A DNA stretch of 40,148 nucleotides from Chlamydiae bacterium CG10_big_fil_rev_8_21_14_0_10_42_34 (GTDB lineage: Bacteria > Chlamydiota > Chlamydiia > Chlamydiales > SM23-39): the NCBI GenBank assembly GCA_002773795.1, contig PFAD01000019.1, positions 1 to 40,148 of the forward strand, given 5' to 3'. The notes below the pieces were generated by a model. That model made no database searches, was not told the origin of the DNA, and worked only from the letters and a program-made list of their open reading frames with translations. A program made the translations under genes and the position numbers. Below, one piece after another: positions 17,035-24,703 of this stretch; position 1 is the stretch's first letter; every line of letters begins with the position of its first letter.

Positions 17035-18100
17035 ACAACTTAAATTCCATGAAGCTATCTTAGAAGCAACCGATCAAAAAATGGCTCAAGATCCCAATGT
17101 TTATCTGATGGGGCTTGGCGTACCGGATCCTAAAGGGATTTTTGGGACAACCTCTGGGCTAGAAAAAAAGTATGGTCCAGGTCGCGTTATGGACATGCCC
17201 ACATCGGAAAATGCCATGACAGGCATTGGGATTGGATCTGCTATCCTCGGAATGCGCCCCATTATGTCCCACCAACGTGTCGATTTTTTCCTTCTAGCAC
17301 TCGATCAACTCATCAACAATGCAGCTAAATGGAACTATATGTTTGGCGGGCAGATGAAAGTTCCACTAGTAATCCGCCTTATTATTGGTAGAGGTTGGGG
17401 ACAAGGCCCTCAGCACTCACAATCACTACACAGCTTTTTCGCACATATTCCTGGGCTTAAAGTTGTGATGCCATCTACTCCTTACGATGCAAAGGGGCTG
17501 TTGATCTCCGCGATTGAAGATGACAATCCCGTCGTTTTTCTCGAACATCGATGGCTCCATAATACATTTGGGGATGTCCCCCAAGAAATGATCCGCGTCC
17601 CCATCGGCAAAGCAAAAATTGTCCGACAAGGAACGGACGTAACCATCGCAGCAACATCACACATGGTTTTAGAGGCTCTAAAAGCGTCAAAATGGCTCGA
17701 AAAAGATGGAATTTCAGCTGAACTCATTGATCTTCGAACAATCCGTCCTCTAGACAAAGAGACACTTCTCACTTCTGTCAAAAAAACAGGCCGGCTCATC
17801 GTTGCTGATCCCGACTGGAAAACGGTCGGAACTTCTTCTGAAATCCTCGCGATCGCAACGGAAGAGGCGTTTTCTTACCTCAAATCTGCGCCAGTTCGCG
17901 TAGCATATCCAGACAGACACACACCAACAAGCTGGGCCCTTGCCAACCACTTCTATCCAACAGCAAAACATATCGCTATAGAAGCTTTAAAAATGATGGG
18001 AAAACCGACCCATGCTCAATCACTGATTGAAGAACTCCTCAAACAGTGCACAGAAGAACCTCTGGATGTTCCAGATAAAGAATTTACAGGACCCTTTTAA
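17027..18100 (+). CDS. TPP-dependent dehydrogenase E1 component, beta subunit
   Basis: This 357-residue protein is the partner of the preceding alpha subunit and has a transketolase-like pyrimidine-binding domain and C-terminal domain. PTSENAMTGIGIGSAILG carries the conserved Glu that activates TPP. GPQHSQSLHSFFAHIPGL is the signature of E1-beta subunits, and the C-terminal domain begins near VPIGKAKIVRQG. The frame is open upstream to 16928 inside the alpha gene. The start at 17027 fits the family, has a purine-rich GAGAAAGA before it, and overlaps the alpha stop by eight bases. Sixteen bases separate it from the next gene. Confidence 0.89.
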   Translation: MPRQLKFHEAILEATDQKMAQDPNVYLMGLGVPDPKGIFGTTSGLEKKYGPGRVMDMPTSENAMTGIGIGSAILGMRPIMSHQRVDFFLLALDQLINNAAKWNYMFGGQMKVPLVIRLIIGRGWGQGPQHSQSLHSFFAHIPGLKVVMPSTPYDAKGLLISAIEDDNPVVFLEHRWLHNTFGDVPQEMIRVPIGKAKIVRQGTDVTIAATSHMVLEALKASKWLEKDGISAELIDLRTIRPLDKETLLTSVKKTGRLIVADPDWKTVGTSSEILAIATEEAFSYLKSAPVRVAYPDRHTPTSWALANHFYPTAKHIAIEALKMMGKPTHAQSLIEELLKQCTEEPLDVPDKEFTGPF

Positions 18101-18116
18101 TTTTTAAGGTAAAACA

Positions 18117-19106
18117 ATGAAAAAAGTACTCGTCATCGGTAGCAATTCTTTCTCTGGCAGTGATTTTGTCGACCTGCTTCTTGAAGAGGGAAAATATAAC
18201 GTAATCGGAGTAAGCAGATCACCAGAAAAAAGCGCACTGTTTCTCCCTTATAAATCACGAAATTCCAAAAACTTCCAATTCCATCAAATTGATCTTAATA
18301 AAGATCTTCCGCGCTTAGCTGAGCTGCTCGATGAATTTCGCCCCGATTACATCGTGAATTTTGCAGCGCAAAGTGAAGTGGCTCCTAGTTGGGAAAATCC
18401 TCATCATTGGTTCCAAACGAACGCGGTCGCTCTCACCCAATTTGCCAACCTCATTAAAGACACCACCTACCTAAAAAAGTATGTCCACATTTCCTCTCCT
18501 GAAGTCTATGGCACATGTGTTGGAAATATCTTAGAAACAGCGCCATTAAACCCAAGCACTCCCTATGCTGCATCGAAAGCTGCAGGAGATCTGTCGTTAT
18601 TTACTTTTGCGAAAAATTTCCCATTCCCCCTTGTCATGGTGCGCGCAACAAATGTCTACGGTGCACACCAACAGCTTTTTAAAATCATTCCCCGTTCTGC
18701 CATCTATCTAAAACTTGGGAAAACAATTGAACTCCACGGCGGAGGAACTGCAGTTAAATCCTATATCCATATCAGAGATATCTCGCGCGGTGAACTTGCC
18801 GTAATGGAAAAAGGGCGCACCGGTGAAATTTACCACTTATCTCCTGATCAAGGAGTCGCGGTAAGCGATGTAGTTCGTACAATTTGCGAAAAAATGAACG
18901 TTTCCTTTTCCGCCTCCACACAAACTGTGGCAGAGCGGCTCGGACAAGACAAAGCCTATACAATCGATTCTACGAAGGCTCGAACTGAATTAAACTGGAA
19001 ACCCATCATCACTTTGGCTGAAGGGATAGGACAAACTGTTTCGTGGGTAGAAAAAACCTTCGACGAAATAGCAAAACAACCTTTAGTCTATATCCACAAG
19101 GAATAA
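18117..19106 (+). CDS. NDP-sugar 4,6-dehydratase-like SDR
   Basis: This 329-residue extended SDR has an N-terminal Rossmann motif in a slightly modified form (GSNSFSGSDF). The active-site stretch is HISSPEVYG, where Ser-Pro-Glu takes the place of the Thr-Asp-Glu of dTDP-glucose 4,6-dehydratase or the Ser/Thr-x-Glu of GDP-mannose dehydratase. PYAASKAAGD gives the Tyr/Lys pair. RATNVYGAHQQLFKIIPR resembles the RmlB-type sugar site. A 4,6-dehydratase is therefore likely, but the replaced Asp, the usual acid, leaves an epimerase possible. The product would be a 4-keto-6-deoxy sugar, the usual precursor of deoxy and branched sugars. Ribosome site AAGG. It is followed four bases later by a methyltransferase. 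Confidence 0.8.
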   Translation: MKKVLVIGSNSFSGSDFVDLLLEEGKYNVIGVSRSPEKSALFLPYKSRNSKNFQFHQIDLNKDLPRLAELLDEFRPDYIVNFAAQSEVAPSWENPHHWFQTNAVALTQFANLIKDTTYLKKYVHISSPEVYGTCVGNILETAPLNPSTPYAASKAAGDLSLFTFAKNFPFPLVMVRATNVYGAHQQLFKIIPRSAIYLKLGKTIELHGGGTAVKSYIHIRDISRGELAVMEKGRTGEIYHLSPDQGVAVSDVVRTICEKMNVSFSASTQTVAERLGQDKAYTIDSTKARTELNWKPIITLAEGIGQTVSWVEKTFDEIAKQPLVYIHKE

Positions 19107-19110
19107 CGCA

Positions 19111-19764
19111 ATGGAAATTGATCTACTCATCAACTACCCACGTGCAAAGCGTAATGTGCTAGAACGGGGTGCTACAAAAACAGAAGAAGACCGCCAAATC
19201 GCTCGCCAATTTGGGAAAGATTTCTTCGACGGAGATCGACGCCACGGATACGGAGGATTCAATTACCATCCCCGTTTTTGGCAACCTGTTGTGCCAACTT
19301 TCCAAAAGCACTTTAACCTCAACTCAGAGAGCAAAGTACTCGACGTAGGCTGCGGCAAAGGATTTATGCTCTACGATTTTTCCCAAATCATTCCCAATAT
19401 TCAAGTGAAAGGAATCGATGTTTCCACCTATGCGATTGAGCATGCAATCGATGCTGTAAAACCTCTTGTTCAAGTAGCTGATGCGAGAAAACTCCCCTTT
19501 AACGACAAAGAATTTGATCTCGTAATTTCCATTAACACAGTCCACAATCTGGAAAAACCCGATCTAGCAAAAGCCCTACAAGAAATCGAAAGAGTTTCAA
19601 AAGGAAGTAGCTTTATTACCGTCGATGCGTACCGCAATGATGAAGAAAAAGAGTTGATGTACGCGTGGAATTTAACTGCGAAAACAATCATGCATGTCGA
19701 TGAATGGAAGGCTTTTTTCAGAGAAGTTGGATATACCGGCGACTACTACTGGTTTATCCCATGA
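19111..19764 (+). CDS. SAM-dependent methyltransferase (class I)
   Basis: This 217-residue class I methyltransferase has a clear motif I (VLDVGCGKG near 75-83), then GIDVS (motif II) and a DLVISINTVHNL motif IV/post region. The N-terminal extension, with YPRAKRN and FGKDFFDGDRRHGYGG, is unusual for a general methyltransferase. I recall this extension in proteins that sit beside E1-alpha/beta and GmhA-like genes in surface-sugar clusters of other phyla, but this is memory and not checked. It probably acts on a sugar or sugar nucleotide of this pathway. AGGA lies eight bases before the ATG. The stop overlaps the next start as ATGA. Confidence 0.8.
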   Translation: MEIDLLINYPRAKRNVLERGATKTEEDRQIARQFGKDFFDGDRRHGYGGFNYHPRFWQPVVPTFQKHFNLNSESKVLDVGCGKGFMLYDFSQIIPNIQVKGIDVSTYAIEHAIDAVKPLVQVADARKLPFNDKEFDLVISINTVHNLEKPDLAKALQEIERVSKGSSFITVDAYRNDEEKELMYAWNLTAKTIMHVDEWKAFFREVGYTGDYYWFIP

Positions 19765-20810
19765 AAACACTTGCTGCAATCTTAGTCCAATTAAATGCCC
19801 CTCTAGAAATTGTTGAGCTTGAAATCCCTTCTTTAAAACGGGGCCAAGTTCTTGTTCAAATAGCCTATAGTGGGTTGTGCCATACGCAACTTAATGAGTG
19901 GAAAGGTTCCAAAGGACCCGACCCATTTCTTCCTCACACTCTAGGGCACGAAGGCTCTGGGATTGTTTTAGAAGTGGGAGAAGGGGTTACAAAAGTCAAA
20001 CCGGGGGATCACGTTGTCCTCTCATGGTTAAAAGGGACAGGACTTGATGCGCCCAGCACAACTTACCAAGGACCTAACATCACAGTTAATTCAGGCGCCA
20101 TTAGTACTTTTCTAGAAAAAGCGGTTATTTCTGAAAATCGGCTTATTCCTATTCCCTCCGAAATCCCTTTGAAAGAGGCAGCTTTGCTTGGTTGCGCTAT
20201 TCCTACGGGAGCAGGCGTTGTCATGAATAACATGCAAATCAAAGAAGGGCAATCTGTCGTTATTTTTGGCGTTGGAGGAATCGGATTAAGCGCAATTTTA
20301 GCAGCAAAACATGCGAAAGCCAACCCCATTATTGCCATTGACATCCGATCCGAAAAGCTTGAAAAAGCTGAGTTGTTGGGAGCAACCCACATTGTCAATT
20401 CTCTGGATTGTAACCCTTTAACAAAAATATCAGAAATCCTCGGGAATAACGGCTCAGACTTTGCCCTTGAATCAGTGGGTAGAAAAGAGGTCATGGAAAT
20501 GGCCTTTCAGTGCGTAAGACCGTTTGGTGGATTATGCGTACTTGCTGGCAATCTCCCCAAGGGAGAAAAAATTCAAATCGATCCATTTGATCTCATTAAA
20601 GGGAAAAAAATTATTGGCACATGGGGAGGTGGAGCAAATATTGATCGCGATGTTCCCCTTTTCGCTAATATTTTTCTAAAAGATGCAAACTTTCTAAAAC
20701 CAATGATTAGTCATGAGGTCAAACTTTCAGAAATCAATGAACTTATGAGTGCCCTAAACAACGGACAAATTGCTCGCGGACTCATCGGATTTGGAGGTGT
20801 ATGCATTTAG
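19761..20810 (+). CDS. Zinc-type alcohol dehydrogenase-like oxidoreductase (MDR family)
   Basis: This 349-residue medium-chain dehydrogenase shows the catalytic zinc ligands Cys40 (SGLCHTQ), His63-Glu64 (LGHEGSG) and probably Cys145 (LLGCAIPTG). The NAD(P) site is GVGGIG at 170-175. The four-cysteine loop that binds the structural zinc in classical enzymes is absent: the region around 88-112 has no cysteine. The substrate is unknown; a sugar alcohol or keto-sugar in the same pathway is likely from context. The frame is open to 19704, but the family starts at MKTLAAILV. That start gives the ATGA overlap with the methyltransferase gene. It overlaps the SDR gene by ten bases. Confidence 0.87.
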   Translation: MKTLAAILVQLNAPLEIVELEIPSLKRGQVLVQIAYSGLCHTQLNEWKGSKGPDPFLPHTLGHEGSGIVLEVGEGVTKVKPGDHVVLSWLKGTGLDAPSTTYQGPNITVNSGAISTFLEKAVISENRLIPIPSEIPLKEAALLGCAIPTGAGVVMNNMQIKEGQSVVIFGVGGIGLSAILAAKHAKANPIIAIDIRSEKLEKAELLGATHIVNSLDCNPLTKISEILGNNGSDFALESVGRKEVMEMAFQCVRPFGGLCVLAGNLPKGEKIQIDPFDLIKGKKIIGTWGGGANIDRDVPLFANIFLKDANFLKPMISHEVKLSEINELMSALNNGQIARGLIGFGGVCI

Positions 20811-21592
20811 GAATTGAGGGAAAAGTTGCCTTTATCACTGGGGCAGGAAGAGGTTTAGGTAAATCCATTGCAAATTGCTTAGCTAGAGAAGGTGTGAGCA
20901 TTATTGCAAATTCACGCAGCGAAGAAGATCTTCGCAGCTTAATGAATGAGCTTCCTAAACCAAAAAGCGAAATTGACCACCAATATTTCTGTGCAGACTT
21001 GGCAACAAATCATGGGCCAGAGGATCTATTAAACTTTTTAGATAGGCAACAAGTTACCCCAGATATTGTCATCCATAATCTAGGCGGCAACTTAAATATT
21101 ACCGATCCTCTTTGCTCGCTTGACCAATGGCGGTCGGTCATGCGTATCAACGTAGAAGTTCCAATCGAATTAAACCGCATTTTCATCCCACAAATGCAAA
21201 AAAAAGGTTGGGGTCGAATTTGCCACGTATCATCAATTGCAGGGCTTGAAAACCAAGGCCCTCCCGCCTACTGCGCAGCAAAAGCCGCCCTCATCGCTTA
21301 CGCAAGAAGCGTAGGGAGATATGTTGCGAAAGATGGGATTGTAGTCACCTCCATTCTCCCTGGAGCCGTCTTCACTGAAGGAGGCTATTGGGATACTGCT
21401 TCAAAAACAAGACCCGGACACGTAGAAAAATATTTGTCAGAACGTATGGCGATCAATCGATTTGGAAAACCAGATGAAATTGGTGAAGTGGTTACATTTA
21501 TGTGCTCTAACCATTCCTCATTTTGTATTGGCTCAGCATTTTTAGTCGATGGAGGTCAAGGAAAAGTATTTTTTGGCCAAGAACTTTCATAG
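20801..21592 (+). CDS. Classical short-chain dehydrogenase/reductase
   Basis: This 263-residue classical SDR has TGAGRGLG (cofactor loop), HNLGGN in place of NNAG, the catalytic Ser in HVSSIAG, and Tyr/Lys in PAYCAAKAA. The C-terminal FLVDGGQG is typical of the FabG-like group. It probably reduces or oxidises a hydroxyl or keto group on an intermediate of this operon; the substrate is not known. It overlaps the dehydrogenase gene by ten bases and precedes the transketolase pair by twelve. Two other classical SDRs lie in the second cluster (32823 and 34521); they are related in family but not near-identical copies. Confidence 0.87.
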   Translation: MHLGIEGKVAFITGAGRGLGKSIANCLAREGVSIIANSRSEEDLRSLMNELPKPKSEIDHQYFCADLATNHGPEDLLNFLDRQQVTPDIVIHNLGGNLNITDPLCSLDQWRSVMRINVEVPIELNRIFIPQMQKKGWGRICHVSSIAGLENQGPPAYCAAKAALIAYARSVGRYVAKDGIVVTSILPGAVFTEGGYWDTASKTRPGHVEKYLSERMAINRFGKPDEIGEVVTFMCSNHSSFCIGSAFLVDGGQGKVFFGQELS

Positions 21593-21604
21593 GATACCCG
21601 AAAC

Positions 21605-22384
21605 ATGCAACAGACTCTTTTAAATAAAGACTTACGCAAAGAAATTGTAGAAATGATTTTTCGTGCGAAAGAAGGGCACATCCCCAGCTCATTTTCCATC
21701 ATCGATATCATTCACCATTTGTACTCAAAAGTACTTAAATTTGATCCAAATAACCCAAAGTGGGAAGAACGCGATTACTTTATCTTAAGTAAGGGACATG
21801 GGGGAGTCGCCCTTTACGTAGTGCTCCATAAATTTGGTTTTTTGAATCAAGAACACATTCTCTCTTACAGCTTAAAAGGGGGAATTTTAGGGGGACACCC
21901 AGATTCAACGAAAGTGCCTGGAGCAGAAGCCTGCACAGGTTCATTAGGACACGGCTTTCCAACTGCCGCAGGCGTTGCTTTAGGACTAAAAATTCAACAG
22001 AAACCAAACCGTGTTTACGCACTTTTAGGCGATGGAGAATGCAACGAAGGGACCATTTGGGAAACTGCCTTAGTAGCAGCAAAACAGCGCCTATCCAACT
22101 TAACAGCAATCATCGACTTTAACGGGTCTGCAGCTCAAATCTTGCCCGTTGACCCACTTGCAGACAAATGGAGAGCATTTGGCTGGAATGTCGTAGAAAT
22201 TGATGGACATGATGAGAATCAATTAGAGCTTGCTTTTTCTGCCCCTCGAAAAGAAGGTCCTCTCGCAGTGATTGCGCACACTACAAAAGGAAAAGGGGTA
22301 AGCTTTATTGAAGGACACGGAAAATGGCACCATAAAATCCCTACTCACGAAGAGCTAAAACTGATATTCGAGGAACTGAAATGA
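21605..22384 (+). CDS. Transketolase, N-terminal (TPP-binding) subunit
   Basis: This 259-residue protein matches the N-terminal half of transketolase. GHIPSSFSIID near 24-34 and SKGHG near 62-66 supply conserved histidines. The TPP diphosphate/Mg site runs from GDG (142-144) to Asn173. HPDSTKVPGAEACTGSLGHG is a family-typical stretch. The gene ends with an ATGA overlap to the C-terminal half, so the enzyme is split in two subunits, as in archaea and some sugar clusters. It would move a two-carbon ketol unit between sugars, here probably to lengthen or reshape a sugar for the glycan. AGGA precedes the ATG. Confidence 0.9.
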   Translation: MQQTLLNKDLRKEIVEMIFRAKEGHIPSSFSIIDIIHHLYSKVLKFDPNNPKWEERDYFILSKGHGGVALYVVLHKFGFLNQEHILSYSLKGGILGGHPDSTKVPGAEACTGSLGHGFPTAAGVALGLKIQQKPNRVYALLGDGECNEGTIWETALVAAKQRLSNLTAIIDFNGSAAQILPVDPLADKWRAFGWNVVEIDGHDENQLELAFSAPRKEGPLAVIAHTTKGKGVSFIEGHGKWHHKIPTHEELKLIFEELK

Positions 22385-23328
22385 AAAAACTACGACAAGA
22401 ATTTGCCGATACAATGTTAGAAGTTGGCAATACCGACCCGAATCTCGTCGTGATGGTGGGAGATATTAGCCATGGAATTTTGCAACCTTTTGCAAAAGCG
22501 CACCCTCACAGATACTTTAACGTAGGAATTTGTGAGCCTACCATCGTAAATATGGCAGCTGGCGTTGCTAAAACTGGCCTTATCCCCGTCGTTCATACAA
22601 TCGCACCTTTCATCATCGAAAGAGCCTATGAGCAAATTAAACTCGATTTTGGCTATCAACAACTAGGCCTCAACCTTATTAGCGTAGGCTCAGCTTTTGA
22701 CTACGCGCAATTGGGCTGTAGCCACCACTGTTATAATGATATCTCACTTATGAGCCATTTCAAAAAGGCTCAAATTTTTTTTCCTTCAAGTGCGATGGAA
22801 TTGAATATCCTTTTTAAAGCTGTATACAACAATGGCGGCATTAACTACTTCAGACTCCCAGAAAAACCCCATGGGATCACTCTTTCTCCAGAAAGCATTG
22901 AAGTTGGCAAGGCAATTAAAGTAACTACTGGAGAAGACCTAACAATTGTTGTCATCGGACCACAGCTTAAAACCGCTTTTGATGCTGCCGTTGCGTTAAA
23001 AAAGGGCGGAATTACAACAGAAATTCTTTACTACCCGACGATTAAACCATTCGATCAGGATTCCTTAATCGCTAGCGCAACTAAGACAAAAAGGGTCCTC
23101 GTAGTTGAAGAAGCCTCTGCTCACGATGGGATGTTCAACTATTGCTTAAGGGCCCTCATGCACACCCCAAATATAGAGTATGCACAAATAGCCATTGACG
23201 ACTTCGTCCACCAATATGGGACATATGAAGAACTTTGCGATGAGTTAGGATTTTCCGTGTCTGGTATATTGCGTACAGTTGATGAAAAATTCAACTTGAA
23301 GCTCAATCTAATAGCTCAAAGGGCTTAA
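22381..23328 (+). CDS. Transketolase, C-terminal (pyrimidine-binding) subunit
   Basis: This 315-residue protein is the second half of the split transketolase. FNVGICEPTIVNMAAGVA contains the conserved Glu52 that activates the TPP aminopyrimidine. The segment GCSHHCYNDI takes the place of the GPTHH region, and a C-terminal transketolase domain starts near residue 180. Alone it has no complete active site; it needs the preceding subunit. Together they make about 574 residues, shorter than housekeeping transketolase (about 660), and resemble the small forms of sugar clusters. Start and stop overlap or nearly touch their neighbours, so it is translated with them. Confidence 0.89.
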   Translation: MKKLRQEFADTMLEVGNTDPNLVVMVGDISHGILQPFAKAHPHRYFNVGICEPTIVNMAAGVAKTGLIPVVHTIAPFIIERAYEQIKLDFGYQQLGLNLISVGSAFDYAQLGCSHHCYNDISLMSHFKKAQIFFPSSAMELNILFKAVYNNGGINYFRLPEKPHGITLSPESIEVGKAIKVTTGEDLTIVVIGPQLKTAFDAAVALKKGGITTEILYYPTIKPFDQDSLIASATKTKRVLVVEEASAHDGMFNYCLRALMHTPNIEYAQIAIDDFVHQYGTYEELCDELGFSVSGILRTVDEKFNLKLNLIAQRA

Positions 23329-23330
23329 AA

Positions 23331-24281
23331 GTGAATCCAAAAATTTATGTAATTACCTATCATAAGTTTAACCACTGCCCCGATTACCACAAAAATGCAA
23401 AACCGCTTGATGAGCGTTTTTTAAAAAGTGATGACCGCTATATTTATTACCTAATCGACAAAGAGGTCCCTGCTCCCTTAAAGGACAAACCTGTTATATT
23501 AGAAAACAAACTAAGCGAAACCTTTCATGAGGCGGGCGGCAAATACTTTGGTGAATGGTCGTTTCTTCTCGCAGAAGAGCAGGTTGCATTTTGCGAATAC
23601 CCATTTTTTATGATTTCGTCGAGGTTCTATGAGAAAAACAACTGGCTACACAAAGATCTTAACCAAGAATGGGACTCATTATTCGGCCACTTTAACCACT
23701 TTAGATGGGGTTACTTGCCTAGCTATGATCGCCCATTGAGATGGATCGATCTTTCCTGGGAAAAAGACTTTAAAAACCAAGCATGGAACTATAAGTTTTT
23801 TCCATTCACAGATAAAACTTATGAACTGATCGAAGAGCTCTATGGAATTAATATTCCCCGCGACTATCAGTTTACTGCAGATCTTTTCTGCAATTACATC
23901 GGATTTAAAAGTCGTGACGAGCTCCTTGAATATACAGCATTTTACCGACCGATCATCGACTACTTTTTCGATGCTAATTACCAACCCAAAAGAGATATTT
24001 CTAAATATGTACGCACAACTGGCGGATTTAGAAACGAAAAAAGCTTTACGTTCATCCTAGAGCTAATCTGCCACCTGTTCTTTTTTCAAAAAAAACAAAG
24101 GTATTTTGCTCTTCATTACAATGGCTATTATTCAATTGATGAAGCGAACAAAAAAATGGACCGTCTAAAGCGCTTCAGACTTCCTCTTTTCAAATATGCA
24201 AACCGCCTCTTACGTTGGCAGTATCGACGGATGAAGACCGAGGGCTTTCTTGCTCCCATACAAACGCTTCTAAAAAAGTAA
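23331..24281 (+). CDS. Unrecognised protein, possible GT-A-type glycosyltransferase
   Basis: I do not recognise this 316-residue protein. It starts with KIYVITYHKF, a beta-strand pattern like the first strand of GT-A glycosyltransferases and distantly like DUF4422 proteins. It is rich in aromatic residues (FGHFNHFRWGYLPSYDRPLRW). It has no signal peptide. The last third is basic (KKMDRLKRFRLPLFK) and could sit against the membrane. It begins with GTG two bases after the transketolase stop, so it is the last gene of the 13-gene operon. A transfer step using the pathway's sugar is a reasonable guess from position, not from motifs. Confidence 0.6.
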   Translation: MNPKIYVITYHKFNHCPDYHKNAKPLDERFLKSDDRYIYYLIDKEVPAPLKDKPVILENKLSETFHEAGGKYFGEWSFLLAEEQVAFCEYPFFMISSRFYEKNNWLHKDLNQEWDSLFGHFNHFRWGYLPSYDRPLRWIDLSWEKDFKNQAWNYKFFPFTDKTYELIEELYGINIPRDYQFTADLFCNYIGFKSRDELLEYTAFYRPIIDYFFDANYQPKRDISKYVRTTGGFRNEKSFTFILELICHLFFFQKKQRYFALHYNGYYSIDEANKKMDRLKRFRLPLFKYANRLLRWQYRRMKTEGFLAPIQTLLKK

Positions 24282-24284
24282 TAT

Positions 24285-24600
24285 CCCACTTGTTAGTTAG
24301 CAACCCTATATTAAAAGACTGGATAGTCAGGTAATTCCGGTTCTCCAATGAGCACACGAACTTTTCATTGATAGCATTATCGAAAACTTGTCCACCACAA
24401 GCCGTTACCATGAAAGCATAGCGCCAGCCCCAGGGAAATAAATGAATCAGCTTAATATCTTACGCTGAGACAAAAACTCCCTTAACGCTTTTCTTTCGCC
24501 AATTTCATTGATACCACTGAAGCTGTTTTTTCCAGATAAAATCATCAAATATAATAATGGTTCCTAGCTGTACATACTTTCCAAAATATTGGAGCACTCA
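24285..24600 (-). pseudogene. Frameshifted methyltransferase-like remnant
   Basis: The minus strand carries three successive fragments in three frames. The first, 24597 to 24508, reads YFGKYVQLGTIIIFDDF and ends in a stop. The second, 24515 to 24450, reads GINEIGERKALREFLSQRK and ends in a stop. The third starts at 24459 with DIKLIHLFPWGWRYAFMV and stays open past 24285. The GTIIIFDDF segment followed by ALREFL resembles the C-terminal half of TylF-like or related SAM methyltransferases. A stop at 24598-24600 precedes the first piece. The order and contiguity of the pieces suggest a decayed gene. This reading was done by eye, and the family is uncertain. Confidence 0.42.
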
Positions 24601-24640
24601 GGGAGTTCTTTCAGAAAAAAGAATATATGACGAGAGATAT

Positions 24641-24670
24641 AAAAAATCGCTATTCTCCAAAAAGGAGAAT
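24641..24670 (-). terminator. Rho-independent terminator after the ABC exporter gene
   Basis: Read on the minus strand, ATTCTCC, a five-base loop and GGAGAAT form a seven-base-pair stem (24652-24670), followed after four bases by a run of six T (24641-24646). It lies 34 bases past the end of the ABC gene. The stem is short, so strength is moderate. Confidence 0.5.
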
Positions 24671-24703
24671 GCAAACCGAACGTTTTTTGTTCGACAAACA
24701 CCC

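Noticed and set aside
16081-18100. E1-alpha/beta as the housekeeping pyruvate dehydrogenase
   Set aside because: No E2/E3 genes are adjacent, and the pair is embedded by overlapping genes in a sugar operon. Not fully excluded without the rest of the genome.
24190-24411. 73-residue minus-strand ORF as an intact small gene
   Set aside because: Its reading continues upstream without a start into an open fragment that fits better as the end of a frameshifted remnant, and it overlaps the preceding plus-strand gene.
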